Shown one piece after another: positions 6,163 to 10,034 of a DNA stretch of 10,034 nt. Each line of letters starts with the position of its first letter. Within the stretch, counting starts at the first letter, position 1. The translations under genes were made by a program, and so were the position numbers. The notes beneath the pieces are model-generated. The model was not told the DNA's origin and searched no databases. It worked only from the letters and a program-made list of their open reading frames with translations. Where the stretch lies: the NCBI GenBank assembly GCA_003171295.1, contig PMYF01000532.1:1-10034 (forward strand). The letters are read 5' to 3'. Origin of the DNA: Acidobacteriota bacterium (GTDB lineage Bacteria > Acidobacteriota > Terriglobia > UBA7540).

Positions 6163-6497
6163 GTCTCGGAATAGTTGCCAAAATCGAGCGACTCGGCGGG
6201 CATGTCTTCTTGGAAGGCGACCGGCTGAAGGCGCGGCTCCCGGAGGGCCATCCTGACGCGAATGCCCTGGTTGAGGAGTTACGAACCCAGAAGGCGGAAG
6301 TTATTCGCCTGCTCCGGGGAAACGGGATTCCATCCCACACGGACCTGGGCGAGCCGGAGCGGTGTTGCGCTTGCCGGGGATTCCTCTTCTGGCTTTCCGT
6401 CCATGGGGTGAAAGTCTGTGCCGCTTGCCATCCCCCCGCGTCTCCGAATGTCGTGAGGGCCTGGCTCTGGGGCAATGGGCCGGAGAGGGTGCAGTGA
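6159..6497 (+). CDS. TubC_N-like domain plus zinc-ribbon-like protein
   Basis: Encodes 112 residues. The first 53 (IERLGGHVFLEGDRLKARLP, then ALVEELRTQKAEVIRLLR) resemble the small TubC N-terminal docking domain: a short beta hairpin followed by helices. C69-C-A-C72 and C87-A-A-C90 form a CxxC...CxxC pair spaced 14 residues, likely holding one zinc. The domain was named from natural-product assembly lines, where it docks subunits. In mobile elements similar small proteins are seen next to primases, so a docking or adaptor role in the replication complex is a reasonable guess. The ATG overlaps the primase stop (ATGA), with GGAGG seven bases upstream. The stop overlaps the next gene's GTG. Domain naming is by pattern only and moderately secure. 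Confidence 0.72.
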   Translation: MSLGIVAKIERLGGHVFLEGDRLKARLPEGHPDANALVEELRTQKAEVIRLLRGNGIPSHTDLGEPERCCACRGFLFWLSVHGVKVCAACHPPASPNVVRAWLWGNGPERVQ

Positions 6498-6784
6498 ACG
6501 CGAAGGGGAAGGGGACGCGCAACGAACACCGGAGCATGGCCCTCCTGGAGGCGGCCGGTTACGCTTGCACGCGCGCCGCGGCGAGCCTGGGGGCTTGGGA
6601 CATCATCGGAATAGGCAGTACTGACATTGTGCTCTGCCAGGTAAAGACGCGCGATTTTCCCGGCGCCGAGGAGATGGAGGGCTTGCGGGAATTCCGCTGC
6701 CCGCCGAACTGCCGGAAACTGATTCACCGCTGGCGGGATCGGCAACTCCAGCCGGACACGAAAGAGATTCATGGAGGGGATTGA
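6494..6784 (+). CDS. PD-(D/E)XK nuclease-like, Holliday-junction-resolvase-like protein
   Basis: Encodes 96 residues starting at a GTG that overlaps the preceding TGA (GTGA), with GGAGAGGG just upstream. A longer in-frame extension to 6362 exists but lies wholly inside the previous gene and is not preferred. The start KGTRNEHRSMALLEAAGYAC resembles the archaeal-type Hjc resolvase opening, with Glu11 in the conserved position. AWDIIGI supplies Asp36, and CQVKT (48-52) takes the place of the usual (D/E)xK, with Gln49 and Lys51. The replacement of the acidic residue by Gln may mean altered metal binding or loss of cutting. The tail CRKLIHRWRDRQ is basic. It could process branched replication or recombination intermediates of the element; the exact substrate is unknown. 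Confidence 0.65.
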   Translation: MNAKGKGTRNEHRSMALLEAAGYACTRAAASLGAWDIIGIGSTDIVLCQVKTRDFPGAEEMEGLREFRCPPNCRKLIHRWRDRQLQPDTKEIHGGD

Positions 6785-6788
6785 TTTC

Positions 6789-7157
6789 ATGGAATATGAC
6801 CTCGTGAGATACAAGTACGGACGAGTGCATCGTTACACGGCATTCTGCCTTACCCCAAAATTAGCAGAACCGAGGGTTGTAACGATGGGTGGCAAAACCT
6901 TCAAGGTGTTCAACGAAGGCACTTCCTCGCGCTACGCAAAACATTTTGAGAGGCCGTCGAGCGCAATGGGCCACCTGGGTACTACCGGGCAGTCCGCGGA
7001 CGATTTTGATTGGTCTTTGTTGCCGGGAACGGTGGAGCGCCACCCCGATGACATTTCGTCCATTTCTTGGGTCAGGGGAAAGCAGTCGAGTACTCCGGCC
7101 CCTGGCTTGATTTCACGGATCCGGATTGGCGGTATCATGAACATGCGGGTGGACTGA
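6789..7157 (+). CDS. Unknown 122-residue operon protein
   Basis: I prefer the ATG at 6789, since GGAGGGG at 6773-6779 sits nine bases upstream. An in-frame ATG at 6771 lies inside the previous gene and overlaps that site. The product (MEYDLVRYKYGRVHRYTAFC...) has a Tyr- and basic-rich N-terminal half with possible beta strands, then a polar stretch (TTGQSADDFDWSLLPGTVE) and a Gly/Arg-rich end (RIRIGGIMNMRVD). I see no membrane segment, HTH or catalytic motif, and I do not recognise the family. Its place between a nuclease and an HTH protein in a tightly packed operon suggests a role in replication, excision or defence of the element, but this is only context. Confidence 0.6.
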   Translation: MEYDLVRYKYGRVHRYTAFCLTPKLAEPRVVTMGGKTFKVFNEGTSSRYAKHFERPSSAMGHLGTTGQSADDFDWSLLPGTVERHPDDISSISWVRGKQSSTPAPGLISRIRIGGIMNMRVD

Positions 7158-7179
7158 GGACCGAGGGAGAATCAAGAAC

Positions 7180-7488
7180 TTGCGGAGCGGCCCGGCTTTA
7201 GAAGAACGGCAAACATGGATGCGAGACCGGCAGCCAGCGGTTGGTCCCGTAGCGGCGCCAGCAATTTCGCCGCAAGGATTCGCCGAGCCCCATTATACCG
7301 TTGCAAAAATTTCCCAGATGTGGCAATTAAGCCCTGATTCCGTGCGAAGGCTGTTTGAGCGCGAGCCCGGAGTGCTGGCCTTAGGGAGTGACCACTCAAA
7401 AGGCTGCAAGCGCCGATACACGACGCTTCGTGTGCCCGAGTCAGTTGTGGCGAGGGTACATCGGCGCCTTTGCACGGTGGGGGGGTGA
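7180..7488 (+). CDS. HTH protein next to the integrase, possible excisionase
   Basis: Encodes 102 residues from a TTG at 7180, with GGGAGA nine bases upstream. An in-frame ATG at 7219 would give 89 residues and keep the domain, but has no clear ribosome site. Residues about 38-95 (PHYTVAKISQMWQLSPDSVR, then RLFEREPGVLAL, a loop with SDHSKGCKRRYTTLRVP, and ESVVARVHRRL) form a winged helix-turn-helix with a long basic wing, similar to excisionase-like DNA-binding proteins. The first 35 residues are Pro/Ala-rich and probably disordered. The stop overlaps the GTG of the integrase gene (GTGA, 7485-7488). Coupling to the integrase makes it a candidate recombination directionality factor, competing for that role with the small HTH protein at 3926. 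Confidence 0.7.
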   Translation: MRSGPALEERQTWMRDRQPAVGPVAAPAISPQGFAEPHYTVAKISQMWQLSPDSVRRLFEREPGVLALGSDHSKGCKRRYTTLRVPESVVARVHRRLCTVGG

Positions 7489-8690
7489 GTGTGCTGACCA
7501 TCTACCGGCGCCATCTCAAGAAGTGTGAACACCGAGACGAGGGCCGGAAATATCGCCGGTGTCATTGTCCGATTTGGGTTGACGGATTCTTGGGTGGGCA
7601 GGAGATCCGGAAGGTTCTCCGCGACCCTCGTGATCCCGCGGCCCGTGAGACTGTCTGTGATTGGCAGAAGGCCCAAGACATTGCGCGAGATTGGGAAGCA
7701 GAGAACGCCATAGACCAAACAACGGACTCGGGACCAGTCACGATCAAAGAAGCCCGCGAAAGTTTCGTGGTAGATGCGGAAGCCAGAAATCTCCGGGAGG
7801 GAACAGTTCGGAAGTATCGACTACTGTTCCGACAGTTGCAAGGGTTCGCAGATGCACAAGGCATTCGTTACCTCAAGGAGTTGGACACTGGTGCCCTCAG
7901 AAAGTTTCGTGCGTCCTGGCATGACCACAACCTTTCCGCGTTGAAGAAACTGGAGCGCCTTCGCTGTTTCTTTCGATTTGCGTGTGAAAACGGATGGGTG
8001 AGTGCGAATCCTGCGAAGAAATTACAGCGACCCATGGTGTCACAGCGCCCCACAATGCCGTTTACTCATACTGAAATGGTGGCAATCCTGGCGGCTTGCA
8101 ACGGATGGGGCAAGAAACATCAGGGCGCATCGCGAGCACAGGAAAACTCTTGGCGAATTCGCGCTTTGGTCTTGCTGCTTCGCTACAGCGGCCTGCGAAT
8201 TCAAGATGCGGTAACCCTTGCCCGAGACCGCATCACGGACGGGAAGTTGTTTTTATACACGGCCAAGACTGGGACGCCTGTTTGCCTGCCCCTACCGGGC
8301 TTCGTCATTGATGCCCTGGACAGAGCACCAACCTGCAAAAGGTATTTCTTCTGGACCGGGGACTCAAAGCCTGAAAGCGCGACGAAGAACTGGCAGAACA
8401 GCCTCAGAGAACTTTTCAGGCTCGCCGGGGTAGTAAAAGGCCACGCGCATCGTTTCAGGGATACCCTGGCGGTTGATATGCTCATGGCAGGCGTTCCAAT
8501 TGAGCGCGTTTCAGTTGTGCTCGGGCACTCCAGCGTGCGAGTCACAGAGAAATATTACGCGCCCTGGATACGGGCCCGGCAGGCACAATTGGAAGATGAC
8601 GTAAGGCGTACATGGCAAAGCGATCCCCTCTGGCTTACCGAGACGAAGGGTACACCTGAGGTACACGGAAAGATGGCGTTGGTTAACTAA
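7485..8690 (+). CDS. int: Tyrosine recombinase, element integrase
   Basis: Encodes 401 residues from the GTG overlapping the previous stop; a GTG two codons on (7491) or an upstream TTG at 7470 are possible. The catalytic domain (about 190-375) carries the full set: Arg238 in YSGLRIQDA, Lys261 in YTAKTGTP, His322 and Arg325 in HAHRFRDTLA, His348 in VLGHSS, and the nucleophile, probably Tyr358, in EKYYAPW. Residues about 86-175 are the helical core-binding domain. The N-terminal 30 residues contain C14-x-H16 and C26-x-C28, which could bind zinc. The gene ends 21 bases before the 3' end of tRNA-Ser(CGA), the standard place for an integrase that uses a tRNA 3' end as attachment site. It should integrate and, with a small HTH partner, excise the element. 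Confidence 0.93.
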   Translation: MSVLTIYRRHLKKCEHRDEGRKYRRCHCPIWVDGFLGGQEIRKVLRDPRDPAARETVCDWQKAQDIARDWEAENAIDQTTDSGPVTIKEARESFVVDAEARNLREGTVRKYRLLFRQLQGFADAQGIRYLKELDTGALRKFRASWHDHNLSALKKLERLRCFFRFACENGWVSANPAKKLQRPMVSQRPTMPFTHTEMVAILAACNGWGKKHQGASRAQENSWRIRALVLLLRYSGLRIQDAVTLARDRITDGKLFLYTAKTGTPVCLPLPGFVIDALDRAPTCKRYFFWTGDSKPESATKNWQNSLRELFRLAGVVKGHAHRFRDTLAVDMLMAGVPIERVSVVLGHSSVRVTEKYYAPWIRARQAQLEDDVRRTWQSDPLWLTETKGTPEVHGKMALVN

Positions 8691-8711
8691 ATGGAATCAA
8701 ACAAGATAGGT

Positions 8712-8739
8712 TGGCGGAGAGGGTGGGATTCGAACCCAC
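8712..8739. other. Probable attachment site at the tRNA 3' end
   Basis: The T arm, acceptor strand and CCA of tRNA-Ser(CGA) face the end of the integrase gene. Elements of this type usually recreate the tRNA 3' end on insertion and leave a matching direct repeat at the far end. The tRNA here is intact. I found no convincing second copy in the window, so the left boundary is either outside it or the repeat is too short to spot. Confidence 0.45.
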
Positions 8740-8805
8740 GTGCCCGCTTTTGGCAGGCAAGACGCTTTCGAGGCGCCCCCGTTATGACCACTTCGGTACC
8801 TCTCC
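8712..8805 (-). tRNA. tRNA-Ser, anticodon CGA
   Basis: On the minus strand GGAGAGG (8805-8799) pairs with CCTCTCC (8722-8716), followed by discriminator G and an encoded CCA (8714-8712). The anticodon stem GGCGC/GCGTC encloses CTCGAAA, anticodon CGA at 8770-8768, reading UCG. A long variable arm (TGCCTGC/GCGGGCA with one wobble) is typical of serine tRNAs. The T arm GTGGG-TTCGAAT-CCCAC is perfect. It lies 68 bases downstream of tadA on the same strand. The integrase gene abuts its 3' end, so this tRNA is the probable integration target. Confidence 0.96.
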
Positions 8806-8873
8806 GCAAGGTATTGGACTGCCACTGGATCAGGCGGCAGTTCGCATGCATCCCCAGCCTGGCTTTGGGCCTG

Positions 8874-9362
8874 CTATTTCTTACCTCGTTTGCGCCGAAA
8901 GAATTCGCGCAACACAGCCGCGCACTCGTCGGCGAGCACTCCTGAGACGACCTCAGGCTGATGGTTCAACAGGGGATGGTCCAGGACGTTCAGGACTGAA
9001 CCCCCTGCCCCTGCCTTGGGGTCCCATGCGCCGAACACCATGCGTTGCAGTCGCGCCTGCACCACAGCGCCAGCGCACATCGCGCAGGGCTCAATTGTAG
9101 CATACAGGTCACAGCCCTCCATCCGGTAGTTACCGAGCCTCTTGGCAGCCCGGCGCAGCGCCAGAATCTCCGCGTGCGCGGAAGGATCATGCAGATGGAT
9201 GGAGCGATTGTGGGCGCGCGCCAGGACGTGTCCTCCCGAAACGAGTACGGCTCCCACGGGGACTTCCTCCTCACGGGCGGCGCGCTCCGCTTCTCGCAGC
9301 GCCATGCGCATAAAGCGCTCGTCCTCAGATGGCCGCGAGCCTCTCCCCTCCCCTTTTCGCAT
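8874..9362 (-). CDS. tadA: tRNA-specific adenosine deaminase TadA
   Basis: Encodes 162 residues, normal for TadA. The enzyme converts A34 of tRNA-Arg(ACG) to inosine so one tRNA can read several arginine codons. VPVGAVLV (34-41), HAE at 63-65 (zinc ligand His63 and catalytic Glu65) and PCAMC at 92-96 (zinc ligands Cys93 and Cys96) are all intact, and AHNR at 50-53 matches the family. The C-terminus ends in a basic tail, EFFRRKRGKK. The ATG at 9362 has only a weak ribosome site. Met18, preceded by GAGGAC, is an alternative start that still keeps the whole domain. It is a chromosomal housekeeping gene marking the outside of the element, and tRNA-Ser follows it on the same strand. Guanine deaminase-like relatives are possible but the motif context favours TadA. 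Confidence 0.93.
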   Translation of the reverse strand: MRKGEGRGSRPSEDERFMRMALREAERAAREEEVPVGAVLVSGGHVLARAHNRSIHLHDPSAHAEILALRRAAKRLGNYRMEGCDLYATIEPCAMCAGAVVQARLQRMVFGAWDPKAGAGGSVLNVLDHPLLNHQPEVVSGVLADECAAVLREFFRRKRGKK

Positions 9363-9538
9363 GTGTCTATCGTAACATGTCCACGGTCACCGCCCGAACA
9401 GGGTGCCGGCAAATGCGTGCCGGCGCCCGCCTGGCGACCTCACACGATCAGGAGGCCAGTGGTTTCACTCCCGCCAGCGTAGCGTGCGACCGTCACAACA
9501 CTTTTCGTACCACCGGCCGGATCGCCAGTCGAACTCGA

Positions 9539-9554
9539 TCGGCGCATGCGCCGA
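9539..9554. promoter_or_regulatory. Perfect 16-base palindrome in the divergent spacer
   Basis: TCGGCGCATGCGCCGA is fully self-complementary and lies between the divergent tadA and isomerase-like genes, 92 bases before the latter's start. CTTTTCG (9501-9507) and CGAAAAG (9552-9558) form a further inverted pair around it. There is no T-run, so an operator for a dimeric regulator is more likely than a terminator. Confidence 0.4.
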
Positions 9555-9578
9555 AAAGTCGACCCCGCAGATTTTCGG

Positions 9579-9607
9579 TTGCACCTCTGCGCGGAGTAGT
9601 GTAGTAA
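9579..9607 (+). promoter_or_regulatory. Weak candidate promoter for the Tat-exported protein gene
   Basis: TTGCAC (9579-9584) and TAGTAA (9602-9607) are 17 bases apart, each matching three of six consensus positions. Transcription from it would start after the upstream ATG at 9607, which agrees with translation from 9646. Confidence 0.25.
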
Positions 9608-9645
9608 TGGCTCACATCTATCGGACTACAGGAGAGATGATTGCA

Positions 9646-10034
9646 ATGATCAACCGACGAGAATTCTTACGAAATACTGCTCTCGGCGCAACCACCGTCG
9701 CAGCCGCCGCGCGGATGCCGAGTGAGCTTCTTGCCAATCCCCTGGGCAAGCCAATCGGGCTGCAGCTTTACACGCTGCGCGATCAACTTCAGCATGACAT
9801 GCTGGGGACGATCAAGCAGGTCGCGACGATTGGCTACAAGGAAGTGGAGATTTACGACCTCTACGGGAAAACGCCCGCGGAATTTGCCAAGATCCTGAAG
9901 GATAACGGGCTGGCGGCTCCCAGCGGGCACTACATGACCAAGCACTTGAAATCGAACTGGGAAAAGACCATCGAGGATGCCAAGATCATAGGATTGAAAT
10001 ACATGGTCAACGCCATCCTCGAGCCGGAGGAGCG
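9646..10034 (+). CDS. Tat-exported sugar phosphate isomerase/epimerase-like protein (partial)
   Basis: The first 129 codons are present; the gene runs off the right edge. The N-terminus MINRREFLRNTALGATTVAA has a twin-arginine motif (RREFLR) followed by an Ala-rich hydrophobic stretch and a likely cleavage region before residue 30, so the folded protein is probably exported by the Tat system. The mature part (IGLQLYTLRDQLQHDMLGTI, then VATIGYKEVEIYDLYGKTPA) shows the opening strands and helices of the xylose-isomerase-like TIM barrel (AP endonuclease 2 fold). GGAGAG at 9631-9636 stands nine bases before the chosen ATG. In-frame ATGs at 9637 and 9607 are less well placed. Substrate cannot be told; exported members of this family are common in Acidobacteriota and related soil groups. 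Metal ligands lie in the missing part. Confidence 0.87.
   Translation, partial: MINRREFLRNTALGATTVAAAARMPSELLANPLGKPIGLQLYTLRDQLQHDMLGTIKQVATIGYKEVEIYDLYGKTPAEFAKILKDNGLAAPSGHYMTKHLKSNWEKTIEDAKIIGLKYMVNAILEPEE

Noticed and set aside
6481..6491. 11-base match (CGGAGAGGGTG) to the tRNA-Ser 3' end, considered as the other attachment site
   Set aside because: It lies inside the operon at a gene junction and overlaps the nuclease's ribosome site. Matching stops at the T arm, so chance similarity is more likely.
5894..6814. 306-residue minus-strand ORF opposite the primase end and the next two genes
   Set aside because: Low-complexity Arg/Pro/Ser-rich translation typical of the antisense of GC-rich genes; the plus-strand genes overlap in coupled ATGA/GTGA fashion and have domain evidence.
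9403..9424. Direct repeat GTGCCGGC (two copies, 14 bases apart) upstream of tadA
   Set aside because: GC-rich short repeat in a GC-rich spacer with no third copy or promoter relation; not distinguishable from chance.

Overview
The window looks like a bacterial chromosome segment carrying an integrated mobile element next to a tRNA-serine gene. Acidobacteriota is my best guess for the host. That rests on the GC-rich coding style, the Tat-exported sugar isomerase-like protein at the right end, and the style of the integrase and primase genes. It is inference from protein style, not a database result.

Layout. Positions 1-1240 hold three small ORFs, two of them membrane proteins, of unknown function. 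Positions 1242-1928 hold a minus-strand toxin-antitoxin pair: a ribbon-helix-helix antitoxin followed directly by a Doc/Fic-fold toxin, with a promoter and a palindromic candidate operator. Positions 1929-2270 hold no gene. Positions 2271-3278 hold a serine recombinase preceded by a small unknown gene, both on the minus strand. A MerR-like helix-turn-helix gene (3458-3721, minus) diverges from a long plus-strand operon. The gap between them contains three inverted repeats and a candidate promoter that may give a nearly leaderless mRNA.

The plus-strand operon (3926-8690) reads: small HTH protein, PrimPol-primase/AAA helicase, TubC_N-like zinc protein, Holliday-junction-resolvase-like nuclease, unknown protein, HTH protein, tyrosine integrase. 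Most junctions are ATGA or GTGA overlaps, so the genes are probably translationally coupled. Five copies of CTTGTTCCC, in both orientations and different reading frames, sit in the 3' end of the primase gene and look like origin iterons. Together these suggest a compact element that excises, replicates with its own primase-helicase and integrates into the 3' end of tRNA-Ser(CGA). No capsid, terminase or conjugation gene is present in the window, so it could be an integrative plasmid or a phage-satellite-like element.

The right flank is ordinary chromosome: tRNA-Ser(CGA) and tadA on the minus strand, then a divergent gene for a Tat-exported xylose-isomerase-like TIM-barrel protein that runs off the end. 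The element's left boundary was not found. The genes at 1-3278 may belong to the same island or to an older insertion.
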